A stretch of 64,000 nt of DNA, taken from Streptomyces sp. NBC_01296. GTDB lineage: Bacteria > Actinomycetota > Actinomycetes > Streptomycetales > Streptomycetaceae. A program made the position numbers and the translations under genes. The DNA lies in contig NZ_CP130720.1 in assembly GCF_035984415.1 (NCBI RefSeq), positions 6,448,001 through 6,512,000 of the forward strand, written 5' to 3'. How positions within the stretch are numbered: the stretch's first letter is position 1; each line of letters opens with the position of its first letter. Positions 8,259 to 16,835 of the stretch are shown piece after piece. The notes beneath the pieces are model-generated. The model made no database searches. It was not told where the DNA came from and worked only from the letters and a program-made list of their open reading frames with translations.

Positions 8259-8759
8259 ATGATCAGGACCGCGCAACCCGCAGACCTCGACGCCATAGCC
8301 GCCCTCCACAGCCGGGCCCGGGCCACCTACTACCGCGGCCGCGTCCCCGAGCAGGCCTACGCAGGCGCAGCCGAACTCGCGCGGACCCGCGAGGGCTGGT
8401 CCCGGGCCGTCGCGCGGGCCGCCGCCGACGGCGGGGTGCTCTGCGCGGAGCAGGACGGCGAGCTCACCGGAGTCGCCGCCTTCCGCACCACGGACGGCGA
8501 GACCACCCTCACCCAGCTGCACGTCGACCCGGTCCACTGGCGCCGGGGCACCGGGGCCGCCCTGCACGCCGCCTGCCTCGACGCCTGGCGGCTGGCCGGT
8601 GTGGAGCGGGCCCGGCTGGAGGTCTACGAGCACAACCTCCGGGCCCAGGCCTTCTACGCCCGCCACGGCTGGCGCCGGGATCCGGCCGGGGCCGCGCGGT
8701 CCGGATCCCACCTCACGCTCTGGCTCAGCATCGGCCCGCAGGCCGCGTCCGGGGAATGA
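8259..8759 (+). CDS. GNAT-family N-acetyltransferase
   Basis: A 166-residue protein with the GNAT fold. MIRTAQPADLDAIAALH is the first strand and helix, LTQLHVDPVHWRRGTGAALH is the acetyl-CoA-binding motif A (R-R-G-x-G-x-A type), and LEVYEHNLRAQAFYARHGW is the C-terminal motif B. It probably transfers an acetyl group from acetyl-CoA to a small amine or protein N-terminus; the substrate cannot be predicted. The ATG at 8259 directly follows the terminator hairpin and has no ribosome-binding site. Either the mRNA starts at or very near the ATG, or the start lies upstream and overlaps the PBP gene end. Confidence 0.85.
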   Translation: MIRTAQPADLDAIAALHSRARATYYRGRVPEQAYAGAAELARTREGWSRAVARAAADGGVLCAEQDGELTGVAAFRTTDGETTLTQLHVDPVHWRRGTGAALHAACLDAWRLAGVERARLEVYEHNLRAQAFYARHGWRRDPAGAARSGSHLTLWLSIGPQAASGE

Positions 8760-8841
8760 GACGCTCCACCAGGTGGTTGAACGGGAAACCGCCGTGGCTC
8801 GCTGCCGCGGCGTTCCAATGAACCCGGAGAGAAGAAGGATC

Positions 8842-9549
8842 ATGCGCGTCGAGATCTGGAGCGACATCGCCTGCCCCTGGTGCTACATCGGCAAGGCCCG
8901 TTTCGCCAAGGGGCTGGCCGAGTTCGCGCACCGCGACGAGGTGGAGGTCGTCTTCCGGTCCTTCGAGCTCGACCCGAACAGCCCGAAGGGCAGCACGGCG
9001 CCGGTCCTGGAGATGCTGGCCGAGAAGTACGGCCGCACCCTCGACGAGGCGCGCGGCATGGAGGAGCACGTCGCCGCCAGTGCCCGCGCCGAGGGGCTGA
9101 CGTATCGCACCGACGGCCGCGACCACGGCAACACGTTCGACATCCACCGCCTGCTGCACCTGGCTGCCGCCCGCGGCCGGCAGGAGGAGCTGCTCGACCT
9201 CGCCTACCGGGCGAACTTCGCCGAGGAGTGCTCGGTCTTCGACTCCGAGGTGCTCGTCGCCCTCGCGGTCGAGGCGGGCCTGGACGAGGCGGAGGTCCGT
9301 ACCGTCCTCGCGGACGACTCCGCGTACGCGGCGCAGGTGCGGGCGGACGAGCGCGAGGCGGCGGAACTCGGCGCCAACGCCGTGCCGTTCTTCGTCCTCG
9401 ACCGCCGGTACGGGATCTCCGGCGGGCAGCCGGCCGAGGTGTTCACGCAGGCGCTGGAGCAGGCGTGGGCGGGCCGCGAGCTCACCGAACCGGCCGCCAC
9501 GGCCGACGCCTGCGACCCCGAAGGCAGCTGCGCCGTCCCGCAGACCTGA
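8842..9549 (+). CDS. DsbA-family (FrnE-like) oxidoreductase
   Basis: A 235-residue thioredoxin-fold protein with the redox motif Cys11-Pro-Trp-Cys14 in IACPWCYIG and no signal peptide, so it is cytoplasmic like FrnE and 2-hydroxychromene-2-carboxylate isomerase relatives. The GVSGGQPAE-like end (FFVLDRRYGISGGQPAEVF) holds the cis-Pro region typical of DsbA. The ATG at 8842 follows a good AGAAGAAGG ribosome-binding site, which decides the start over the longer upstream frame. It probably acts in thiol-disulfide exchange or oxidative-stress defence. It is convergent with the aminotransferase gene, with a GC-rich imperfect hairpin near 9599-9619. Confidence 0.9.
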   Translation: MRVEIWSDIACPWCYIGKARFAKGLAEFAHRDEVEVVFRSFELDPNSPKGSTAPVLEMLAEKYGRTLDEARGMEEHVAASARAEGLTYRTDGRDHGNTFDIHRLLHLAAARGRQEELLDLAYRANFAEECSVFDSEVLVALAVEAGLDEAEVRTVLADDSAYAAQVRADEREAAELGANAVPFFVLDRRYGISGGQPAEVFTQALEQAWAGRELTEPAATADACDPEGSCAVPQT

Positions 9550-9628
9550 CCGCCCCGCCCTTCCGCCGTTTCCCCGAGGGCTGCGCCCCGTCCCCAAGGC
9601 TCCGGCTGAAGCCGGGAGGCCGGACGGG

Positions 9629-10711
9629 TCAGTGGAGGGTCTCCGCCCAGGCTGCTTCCGCGGCGGCTGCGGCCTCGGACGGGTCCGTCGAGAGGGCGGT
9701 GGACAGGGCCGTCAGGGAGGTCAGGACCGTCGCCAGCGATGCGTCCCGGCCGTAGTGGTTGACCCGGACCATCTCCCGGGCCAGCGCGCCGCCGCCCGCC
9801 GCGAGCGGGGCCGCCGGGTCGGCTCCGAGGGCCTTGGCCACCACCAGCGAGGCGTCCGGCACCCGCAGCGTGGTGGCCACCGGGGCCGCCTCCGAGGCCC
9901 GGCCCACGTACGGGGCCAAGCCCAGCGCCACCGCGCCCGCCCTGGTCGCCGCGGCGGCAGCCGCATGGCGGGCCGTCACCGCCGGCAGGCCCTCGGCCGC
10001 GATCCGGTCCAGGCACGCCTCCAGCGCCAGCATCTCCAGCTGCGCCGGGGCGTGGGGGAGCGCCGTGCGGTCCGCGTCGATCCAGCGCTCCTTCCAGTCC
10101 AGGAGGGAGAGGTACGAACGCCTCGGAGCGGCCGGGTTCTCCGCGAAGCGGGCCCAGGCCCGCTCCGAGACCGACACCGCCGAGACGCCCGCCGGGCCGC
10201 CCATCGCCTTCTGGGCGCCGATCACGCACAGGTCCACGCCCCACGCGTCCGGAAGCAGCGCCTCCGCGCCCACCGATGCCACCGCGTCCAGCATGAACAG
10301 CGCGCCGTGGGCCCGTACCGCCTCGCCGATCTCCGCGACCGGGTTCGTGTTGCCGGTCGCCGCCTCCGCGTGGACCAGGGAGACGAAGTCGATCTCCGGG
10401 TGCTCGGCCAGGGCGCGTGCCACCTGGTCCGCCGTCACCGCCGTGTCGAACGGGACCGCCAGGTCCACGACGTTCGCCCCGCAGTCGCGCAGCCAGTTGC
10501 CGAAGGTCGTCCCGTACGGGCCGGTCACCACGTTCAGCGCCGTCGAACCGGGCCGCGCACCCGAGCGGATGCACCCCTCCAGCGGCAGCAGCGCCTCGCC
10601 CTGGGTGATCACCACGTCCTCGCGGGTGCCGAGCAGGTCCGCGACCCCCTGCTCGATCTGCGCGAAGCGCTCCGCGGTGAGCGGCGGAAGGTCCAGGAGG
10701 GGGTGGTTCAC
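9629..10711 (-). CDS. Class V aminotransferase (serine-pyruvate/alanine-glyoxylate type)
   Basis: A 360-residue PLP-dependent enzyme of the alanine-glyoxylate/serine-pyruvate aminotransferase group. HAEAATGNTNPV (about 114-125), the Asp142-containing LDAVASVG segment and the Schiff-base lysine Lys168 in CVIGAQKAMGGPAG are visible; the C-terminal REMVRVNHYGRDA matches the family's R-x-G-x-x-G region only loosely. The GTG at 10711 is preferred because GAAGAG lies upstream and the longer frame adds a compositionally odd 30-residue extension. It is divergent from an amidohydrolase gene. The substrate is likely a small amino acid and glyoxylate or pyruvate, by family only. Confidence 0.85.
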   Translation of the reverse strand: MNHPLLDLPPLTAERFAQIEQGVADLLGTREDVVITQGEALLPLEGCIRSGARPGSTALNVVTGPYGTTFGNWLRDCGANVVDLAVPFDTAVTADQVARALAEHPEIDFVSLVHAEAATGNTNPVAEIGEAVRAHGALFMLDAVASVGAEALLPDAWGVDLCVIGAQKAMGGPAGVSAVSVSERAWARFAENPAAPRRSYLSLLDWKERWIDADRTALPHAPAQLEMLALEACLDRIAAEGLPAVTARHAAAAAATRAGAVALGLAPYVGRASEAAPVATTLRVPDASLVVAKALGADPAAPLAAGGGALAREMVRVNHYGRDASLATVLTSLTALSTALSTDPSEAAAAAEAAWAETLH

Positions 10712-10786
10712 GGGGGTGCTCTCTTCGTCCGGGGCGTCTCGTCCGGGGCGTGCGGGGTGACCGCATGAGCCTACCCAGCACGCACG

Positions 10787-10800
10787 TACAGTGCGGGACA
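10787..10800 (+). promoter_or_regulatory. Possible -10 element giving a leaderless amidohydrolase mRNA
   Basis: TACAGT at 10787-10792 lies 7 nt before the ATG at 10800, the spacing expected if transcription starts at the start codon. No ribosome-binding site is visible before that ATG. The -35 region (GCATGA near 10763) is weak. Confidence 0.35.
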
Positions 10801-11888
10801 TGACCGATGACGTGCTGCATGTGAAGGGGCGTGTGCTCGTCGGGCCCGACGACGCGCGCGACGAGCTCTGGGTGGTCGGCGGCCGGATCTCCTACGAACG
10901 CCCGCACGGGGCCCGCGAGATCACCACGGTGTCCGGCTGGGCCCTGCCCGGCCTGGTCGATGCGCACTGCCACGTGGGACTTGACGCCCACGGCCCGGTC
11001 GACGCGGAGACCGCCGAGCGGCAGGCCCTGACCGACCGCGACGCCGGCACCCTGCTCATCCGCGATGCCGGATCCCCCTCCGATACCCGCTGGATCGACG
11101 ACCGCGAGGACCTGCCGAAGATCATCCGGGCCGGTCGGCACATCGCCCGCCCGCGCCGCTACATCCGCAACTTCGCCCACGAGATCGAGCCGTCCGACCT
11201 CGTCGCGTACGTGGGCCGCGAGGCGCAGCGCGGCGACGGCTGGGTGAAGCTGGTGGGGGACTGGATCGACCGCGAGGTCGGGGACCTGGCGCCCTGCTGG
11301 CCGCGGGCCGAGGTCGAGGCGGCCATCGCCGAGGCGCACCGGCTGGGCGCCCGCGTCACCGCGCACTGCTTCGCGGAGGACTCGCTGCGCGACCTGGTCG
11401 AGGCGGGCATCGACTGCATCGAGCACGCCACCGGGCTCACGGAGGACACCATCCCGCTGTTCGCGGAGCGCGGCGTGGCCATCGTCCCGACGCTCGTGAA
11501 CATCGCGACGTTCCCGAAGATGGCCGCGGGCGGCGAGGCCAAGTTCCCGCGCTGGTCGGCGCACATGAGGCGGTTGCACGAGCGCCGGTACGACACCGTA
11601 CGGGCCGCCTACGACGCGGGCATCGGCGTGTACGTCGGCACCGACGCGGGGGGTTCCCTGCCGCACGGCCTGGTCGCGACAGAGGTCTCGGAGCTGGTGC
11701 GGGCCGGGATCCCGGCCCTGGAGGCCCTCTCGGCGACGACCTGGGCGGCGCGCGAGTGGCTCGGCAGACCAGGCCTGACCGAGGGGGCGCCGGCGGACCT
11801 CGTGGTCTACGACGCCGACCCGCGGGCCGACGTACGGGCGCTGGCGCAGCCGCGGCGGGTGGTCGTGAACGGCAAGGTCCGGGCCTGA
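10800..11888 (+). CDS. Amidohydrolase-family metal-dependent hydrolase
   Basis: A 362-residue protein of the imidazolonepropionase-like amidohydrolase group. Metal-ligand landmarks are His-x-His in GLVDAHCHVGL (about residues 55-65), His in ARVTAHCFAED, His in GIDCIEHATG, and the catalytic Asp in YVGTDAGGSLPHG. The N-terminal and C-terminal beta-sandwich parts (VKGRVLVG and ADLVVYDADPRADV...VVVNGKVRA) match family architecture. It is cytosolic and acts on an unknown cyclic amide or amine. The ATG at 10800 lacks a ribosome-binding site and may be leaderless. It is divergent from the class V aminotransferase gene. Confidence 0.88.
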   Translation: MTDDVLHVKGRVLVGPDDARDELWVVGGRISYERPHGAREITTVSGWALPGLVDAHCHVGLDAHGPVDAETAERQALTDRDAGTLLIRDAGSPSDTRWIDDREDLPKIIRAGRHIARPRRYIRNFAHEIEPSDLVAYVGREAQRGDGWVKLVGDWIDREVGDLAPCWPRAEVEAAIAEAHRLGARVTAHCFAEDSLRDLVEAGIDCIEHATGLTEDTIPLFAERGVAIVPTLVNIATFPKMAAGGEAKFPRWSAHMRRLHERRYDTVRAAYDAGIGVYVGTDAGGSLPHGLVATEVSELVRAGIPALEALSATTWAAREWLGRPGLTEGAPADLVVYDADPRADVRALAQPRRVVVNGKVRA

Positions 11889-12182
11889 GAGCAGGGTTGA
11901 CGCACGCGTGACGCCGACGCCCCGGTGGTCGTTGTGAACGGCCGCCCAGGGCAACGGCGTCGGCGTATTCCCTTCCGCCCTGTGGCGGAAAAGAACTCCC
12001 GTTCTTCATGGTGCGCAGTTAATCGAATGCATGCACGGAAACCACCCTTTGGGGTGAACTCACTTCGGGTTGCCGCCCGTTCACTCTCCGTGCGTAAAGA
12101 TTCCGAGGGTTAGAGGCCGTCGGCGCGCGATGTCCCCCATTGGCGGCGCGACGGCTCCCATCTCCCCGGGGGTTCCACCACC
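11889..12182. other. Intergenic region with two inverted repeats and a spaced dyad
   Basis: No gene is seen here. ACGCCGACGCC (11911-11921) pairs with GGCGTCGGCGT (11956-11966) across a 34-nt spacer and may end the amidohydrolase transcript. A second short stem, TTCCGCC-CTGT-GGCGGAA (11973-11990), follows. Nearer the surface-protein gene, GTGAAC and GTTCAC around 12053-12083 form a widely spaced dyad, and AT-richer sequence at 11990-12100 probably holds that gene's promoter. Confidence 0.5.
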
Positions 12183-13100
12183 TTGAACAGCAACACCTTC
12201 CGCATGCCCGCAGCCGTCCTGCTCGCCACGGGAGCGGTCGCCCTGCTCACCGCTCCGCCCGCCCTCGCCACCGCAGGCGGCGGCTCCACGGGCGGCGGCG
12301 AGGGCAAGGCGGGCGCGGTCGTCCTGCGCGCCGGACTGGACGTGGGCCTGCTCAACAAGACCGTGCACGTGCCGCTGAAGACCACCCTCAACGAGGTCAG
12401 CGCCCCCGCGACGGCCCAGAAGACCGCCCTCTCCGTGACCCTGGACGGGGTCGAGGGAGGGCAGCCGGTGAGCGTGCTGCGCGCCGACGTGGCCACCTCC
12501 AAGGCCACCGCGGACAAGAACCGCGCCGAGGCGGAGGCCAACCTGGCCAACGCCGAGGTGCACGTGCCCGGGCTGCCGCTGCTCTCCCTCATCCAGGTGG
12601 AGAAGGTCACCTCCAAGGCCGTGTGCGAGGCCGGCAAGAAGCCCGTGGCCGCCTCGAACGTACTGGGCACGGTGACCGCGCTCGGCAAGAAGGTCACCCT
12701 CTCGGCGGGCGGCCCGACCAAGGTGGAGGTCCCCAAGGTGGGCCTGGTCAGCCTGGAGCTCTCCGGTACCGAGACCACCTCCACCACCGCCGCCGCGGCC
12801 GCGCTCCGGCTGAAGGTGTCCGTGAACCCGCTGGACCTCAACGTGGCGCAGGTCGAGGGCGAGGTCGTGCTCGCCGAGGCGCACTGCGAAACCCCGGCCG
12901 GGCCGGCCCCGGAGCCGTCCGGGGCCGACGTGAAGGCTCAGTCGGCCGCCTCCGGGACCGGGGCCGCCCTCACCAACGACGCCAACCTGGCCGAGACCGG
13001 CGGTGGTTCGATGACCCCGTACGTCGCGGGCGGTGCGCTGGCCCTGCTCGGCATCGGCGTGACCGCGCTGGTCGTGACCCGGCGCGGCCGCAGCTCGTGA
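12183..13100 (+). CDS. SCO1860-family LAETG-anchored surface protein
   Basis: A 305-residue secreted protein. An N-terminal signal peptide (hydrophobic core about residues 9-22, likely cleavage after APPALA) is followed by a beta-rich body with two Cys residues. At the C-terminus a sortase signal LAETGGGS (269-276), a hydrophobic helix and the basic tail TRRGRSS make up a complete cell-wall sorting signal of the LAxTG class used by Streptomyces class E sortases. The start is the TTG at 12183; an ATG at 12204 would shorten the signal peptide's n-region. I recognise the family as that of S. coelicolor SCO1860. Its function is unknown. It is convergent with the CapA-like gene. Confidence 0.88.
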   Translation: MNSNTFRMPAAVLLATGAVALLTAPPALATAGGGSTGGGEGKAGAVVLRAGLDVGLLNKTVHVPLKTTLNEVSAPATAQKTALSVTLDGVEGGQPVSVLRADVATSKATADKNRAEAEANLANAEVHVPGLPLLSLIQVEKVTSKAVCEAGKKPVAASNVLGTVTALGKKVTLSAGGPTKVEVPKVGLVSLELSGTETTSTTAAAAALRLKVSVNPLDLNVAQVEGEVVLAEAHCETPAGPAPEPSGADVKAQSAASGTGAALTNDANLAETGGGSMTPYVAGGALALLGIGVTALVVTRRGRSS

Positions 13101-13156
13101 CCTCGTCACCCGGTGGCCTCGTGACCTCGTGACGCGTGACCTCGTGACCTCGTAAC
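13094..13156. repeat. Degenerate tandem repeat of CTCGTGAC
   Basis: Six near-copies of CTCGTGAC lie at 13094, 13102, 13118, 13126, 13141 and 13149, plus a GCGTGAC at 13134. The array overlaps the last codons of the LAETG-anchored protein and fills the space to the convergent CapA-like gene. It is too short and irregular for a CRISPR and is probably a replication-slippage array. Confidence 0.7.
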
Positions 13157-13168
13157 GGAGTCCGCAGC

Positions 13169-14425
13169 TCAGCGGGTGGCGTGCACCAGGCCCTGCTTGT
13201 CGGCTCCGCGTGACAGCACGGCCTCGCTGACCTGCTTGTCGACGGCGGCGTACGCGGACTGCTTGGCGGCGCCGAGCCCGGAGTCGGAAGGGGCGCAGGA
13301 GGCGCAGACGACGCGGAACGGCGGGTTCATGTCCGAGTACTGCGTGAGGTACTCCGCCTTGGTCACCTCCCAGCGGCCGGGGTGGGCGGCCGCCGGGGCG
13401 AAGGTGAAGCGCGGGATCGAGGACATGTTGCCGCGCGCCTTGTCGGCCTCGTAGAAGCTGGCGATCTGGTCGCCCATGCCGAAGACGACCCAGGTGCCGT
13501 TGATCTTCTCGTACGGCTGCGGCACGTGGTTGTGCGTGCCGATGATCAGATCGATGTCGGGGAGTCCGTCCGGGCCGCGCGAGGCGGTCAGCGCCTGCGC
13601 CACATCGCGCTGCTGCTGATCGGGCGCCGTCTGCCACTCGGTGCCCCAGTGGACGCTGAGGACGACGACGTTCGCGCCGGCCGCCCGGGCGGCGCGGGCG
13701 TCGGCGACGATCCGGTTCTGGTCGAGCAGGTTGACGGACCAGGGCTTGCCGGCCGGGACCGGGATGCCGTTCGTCCCGTACGTGTAGTCCAGCTGGGCGA
13801 CCTTGGCGCCGCCGGCGGAGAGCACCGCCGGGGCCTTGGCCTCGTCGGCGCTGCGGGCCGAGCCGACGTGCTTGATGCCGACCCGGTCCAGGTGCTCCAG
13901 GGTGCGGACGAGGCCGTCGTAGCCGTCGTCCAGGGTGTGGTTCGAGCCGGTCGAGCAGCTGTCGTACCCGGCGTCCTTCAGGGCGTCGGCCAGTTGGTGC
14001 GGGGCCTTGAACGCGGGATATCCGGTGTAGGGGCCGCCGGGCCGGCCGTACGGTATCTCGTGGTGGCATATCGCCAGGTCGGCCGCGGCCACCAGGGGCT
14101 TGACCCCCGCGAGTATCTTCCGGAAGTCGTGGCTCTGGCCGGTGCCCTGCGCGTCGTCCGCGGCCCGCTGGACGATCGACGGGTACGGGATGATGTCGCC
14201 TGTCGCGACCAGCGTGAACGGCTTGGCGCCGGCGGGCGTCGTGGGACTCGCCTTGCCCGGACTCGCCTTGTTCTGGCCGGGCTTGGCCCCGAGCCGCTGC
14301 TCGCCGGCGCCGCCCCGTCCTGCGCCGGCGTCGAGGTGGTCGAGCAGGCTCGGCAGGGCGAGGATCCCGCCGGCCACGGCCGCCACTGCGGTCAGTGCCA
14401 AGCCAGTTTTTGCTTTTGTCTTCAT
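13169..14425 (-). CDS. CapA-family (poly-gamma-glutamate biosynthesis-like) protein
   Basis: A 418-residue protein with an N-terminal signal or anchor (residues 7-27), a Gly/Pro/Lys-rich linker, and a CapA/PgsA metallophosphatase-like domain. Domain landmarks are LVATGDIIPYP, GSNHTLDDGYDG, VVLSVHWGTEWQ and IIGTHNHVPQP. It acts outside the membrane. Streptomyces lack a full poly-gamma-glutamate operon here, so the substrate is unknown. The ATG at 14425 (MKTKAKTG) was chosen because it gives a normal signal sequence and follows a GGGGGGCCGGA stretch. It is convergent with the LAETG-anchored protein gene, a pairing that suggests a shared cell-surface role. Confidence 0.87.
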   Translation of the reverse strand: MKTKAKTGLALTAVAAVAGGILALPSLLDHLDAGAGRGGAGEQRLGAKPGQNKASPGKASPTTPAGAKPFTLVATGDIIPYPSIVQRAADDAQGTGQSHDFRKILAGVKPLVAAADLAICHHEIPYGRPGGPYTGYPAFKAPHQLADALKDAGYDSCSTGSNHTLDDGYDGLVRTLEHLDRVGIKHVGSARSADEAKAPAVLSAGGAKVAQLDYTYGTNGIPVPAGKPWSVNLLDQNRIVADARAARAAGANVVVLSVHWGTEWQTAPDQQQRDVAQALTASRGPDGLPDIDLIIGTHNHVPQPYEKINGTWVVFGMGDQIASFYEADKARGNMSSIPRFTFAPAAAHPGRWEVTKAEYLTQYSDMNPPFRVVCASCAPSDSGLGAAKQSAYAAVDKQVSEAVLSRGADKQGLVHATR

Positions 14426-14590
14426 TCCGGCCCCCCGGGGTTCCCTGCTGATGCCGAGATCATCGCCTACCTCCGCCCGCCCCGCCAACGGAGCCGGAGC
14501 GTCCGGATATCCGAGGCGCCGCAGGTCAGAGGTGTCGGCTGCGCGGCGCGGGCCGCTCGGGTGACCGGCCCTGCGCCCGGGAGGTGCAGG

Positions 14591-16021
14591 TCAGCGGGCG
14601 GTCAGCGCCAGGGCGTGGTCGAGGGCCTGGAGGAGGCGGCCCGTCGTGGCGCGGTCCCGGACCGCCAGCCGGAGCCAGGAGTGGTCCAGGCCCGGGAAGG
14701 TGTCCCCGCGGCGGACCGCGAAGCCGAGGGCGCGCAGCCGGGTGCGTATCTCCATGGCCCCCGCCACCCGGATCAGGACGAACGGCCCCTCCGCCACCCC
14801 GGACACCGTGATCTCCTCGAACTCCGCGAGCCCCGCCAGCAGATGCGCCCGGTCCACCGCGATCTGCCGGGCCGCGGTCTCCGCCTCCGCCAGCGCCGCC
14901 GGGGCCATGCAGGCCTCCGCCGCCACCAGCGCCGGCGAAGAGACCGGCCACAGCGGCTGCGCCGCCGCCAGCTTCGCGATCACCTCCGGCTCGGCCAGCA
15001 CGTAGCCGATCCGCAGCCCCGCCAGCCCCCACGTCTTGGTCAGGCTCCGCAGCACCACCAGACCCGGAACGTCCGTCCGCCCGGCCAGCGCCTCCCGCTC
15101 ACCCGGGACCGCGTCCAAGAACGCCTCGTCCACGACCAGGATCCGGCCCGGCCGGGCCAGCGCCGCCAGCACCGCCGCCGGGTGCAGGACCGACGTCGGG
15201 TTGGTCGGGTTGCCCACCACCACCAGGTCCGCGTCCTCGGGCACCGCCGCCGGGTCCAGCCGGAACCCGTCCGTCGCCCGCAGCACCACCCGCTCCACCG
15301 TGTGCCCCGCGTCGCGCAGGGCCGCCTCCGGCTCCGTGAACTGCGGGTGCACGACGACCGGTCGCTGCGTGCCCAGGGCCCGCGCGATCAGCACGAACGC
15401 CTCCGCGGCCCCCGCCGTCAACAGCACCCGATCGGCCGCCAGCCCGTGCCGAGCCGCCACCGCCGCGCGGGCCGACCGCCCGTCGGGGTATGCGGAGAGA
15501 CCGTCGAGCGAAGCCGCGATGCGCTGCTTGAGCCAGTCCGGCGGGGTGTGCGCCCGTACGTTCACTGCGAGGTCCACCAGTGCGCCGCCGTCGCCGCGCA
15601 CCTCCGCGTCCCCGTGATGGCGCAGGTCATGGGCCTGCGCGGTCGCCACCGCGCAGGTCGCCGCCACCGACCGGCGCTTGGGCACGAGCAGCTCGCCGCC
15701 GCCCGCGAGCGCCGCGGCCTCCGCCACGGAGGAGGTCCCGGCGGCGTCCCGCACCGTGTCGGAGGGGTGCGGGACGCAGACGCCCGCCAGCTCCTCGGCG
15801 GGATAGCTGAGCAACGGCACGCCGAAACGTTCCGCCGCGCCCGTGATCCCGGCCTCGGCCGCCTTCGACTCCACCGTGGCCAGCGCCTTCACCGCCCCGG
15901 CGGCCAGCCCGGCCCCCCGCAGCGTCTCCTCGACCAGCGCGCAGACCTCCGCCACGGACACCCCCGCCCGTCCGCCGACCCCGACCACCAGCTGCGTCGC
16001 GTACTCGCCCACCGGGATCAT
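14591..16021 (-). CDS. cobC: CbiG_C-CobC fusion: threonine-phosphate decarboxylase-type PLP protein
   Basis: A 476-residue two-domain protein. Residues about 8-128 resemble the CbiG C-terminal/CobE domain (SSVAEAAALAGGGELLVPKR, then ATCAVATA). From about 150 to the end it is a fold-type I PLP enzyme related to CobC/CobD_Salmonella (L-threonine-O-3-phosphate decarboxylase) and histidinol-phosphate aminotransferase, with NPTNPTS, VVDEAF and the Schiff-base Lys329 in LRSLTKTWGLAGLRIGY. The equivalent mycobacterial protein is Rv2231c. It would supply the aminopropanol linker of cobalamin. The ATG at 16021 has a strong GGAGGGGG site. It is divergent from the ZIP transporter gene. Confidence 0.85.
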   Translation of the reverse strand: MIPVGEYATQLVVGVGGRAGVSVAEVCALVEETLRGAGLAAGAVKALATVESKAAEAGITGAAERFGVPLLSYPAEELAGVCVPHPSDTVRDAAGTSSVAEAAALAGGGELLVPKRRSVAATCAVATAQAHDLRHHGDAEVRGDGGALVDLAVNVRAHTPPDWLKQRIAASLDGLSAYPDGRSARAAVAARHGLAADRVLLTAGAAEAFVLIARALGTQRPVVVHPQFTEPEAALRDAGHTVERVVLRATDGFRLDPAAVPEDADLVVVGNPTNPTSVLHPAAVLAALARPGRILVVDEAFLDAVPGEREALAGRTDVPGLVVLRSLTKTWGLAGLRIGYVLAEPEVIAKLAAAQPLWPVSSPALVAAEACMAPAALAEAETAARQIAVDRAHLLAGLAEFEEITVSGVAEGPFVLIRVAGAMEIRTRLRALGFAVRRGDTFPGLDHSWLRLAVRDRATTGRLLQALDHALALTAR

Positions 16022-16107
16022 GCCCCCTCCGTAGTCGTCAATGGTTCGTGGCCCGCGGCCCGCGCGCACACGTGCGCACGGAGCGAGGAGTCGGTATTCA
16101 GGGGCAC

Positions 16108-16833
16108 ATGGCCGTGATCGTGGCGTTGGGCGCGTTCCTGATGACCCTGGCGGGCGGATGGACGGCGCAGCGCGTCACCGACCGCCGCCACCTCGTGCTG
16201 GGCCTGGCCGGCGGGCTGATGCTCGGCGTCGTGGGCCTCGACCTGCTGCCGGAATCGCTGCGCGCGGCGGGCCGCGAGGTGTTCGGCGTCCCGCTCGCGC
16301 TGCTGCTCTTCGTGGCCGGGTTCCTGATCGCGCACGTCGTGGAACGCCTGCTGGCCGTACGGCAGGCCGCGCACGGAGCCGAGAACGGGGGCCGCGTCCC
16401 CGAGGTCGGGCTGACGGCGGCCGCGGCGATGGTCGGCCACAGCTTCGCCGACGGAGTGGCCCTGGGCGCGGCCTTCCAGGTCGGCGGCGGGATGGGCGTG
16501 GCCGTGTCGCTGGCCGTCATCACGCACGACTTCGCCGACGGGTTCAACACGTACACGCTCACCCGGCTGTACGGGAACGCCCGCCGCAAGGCCGTGATGA
16601 TGCTCGTCGCGGACGCGGTGGCCCCCGTACTGGGCGCGGCGTCCACTTTGCTGTTCACCCTTCCGGAGGAACCGCTCGGGGCGTACCTCGGCTTCTTCGG
16701 CGGAGCCCTGCTGTACCTGGCGGCCGCCGAGATCCTGCCCGAGGCGCACCACAAGCACCCCGCCCTGTCCACGCTCCTGTGCACGGTGGGCGGGGTGGCC
16801 GGGATCTGGCTGGTGGTGGGCCTCGCGAACTGA
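16108..16833 (+). CDS. ZIP-family metal transporter
   Basis: A 241-residue, about eight-helix membrane protein. The ZIP signature is clear: MVGHSFADGVALGAAF (helix IV, His-x-x-x-Asp) and VITHDFADGFNTYTL (helix V), with a His-containing variable loop between helices III and IV. ZIP proteins import divalent metals such as zinc, iron or cobalt. It sits inside the cobalamin gene set on the opposite strand, between cobC and cobB, so a role in cobalt supply is a reasonable inference. It ends just 2 bp before the end of the convergent cobB gene, with no room for a separate terminator. Confidence 0.87.
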   Translation: MAVIVALGAFLMTLAGGWTAQRVTDRRHLVLGLAGGLMLGVVGLDLLPESLRAAGREVFGVPLALLLFVAGFLIAHVVERLLAVRQAAHGAENGGRVPEVGLTAAAAMVGHSFADGVALGAAFQVGGGMGVAVSLAVITHDFADGFNTYTLTRLYGNARRKAVMMLVADAVAPVLGAASTLLFTLPEEPLGAYLGFFGGALLYLAAAEILPEAHHKHPALSTLLCTVGGVAGIWLVVGLAN

Positions 16834-16835
16834 AC

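Noticed and set aside
9204..11954. A 916-codon open frame on the minus strand
   Set aside because: It overlaps three well-supported genes in other frames, including the amidohydrolase on the opposite strand, and its translation is low-complexity Gly/Arg/Pro. Such frames arise from high GC at third positions.
13094..13156. Possible CRISPR or attachment site in the CTCGTGAC repeats
   Set aside because: Units are only 8 bp, degenerate and contiguous; no integrase or tRNA gene is adjacent.
13382..16117. A 911-codon plus-strand open frame
   Set aside because: It runs antisense to the CapA-like and CobC genes and has no recognisable domain.
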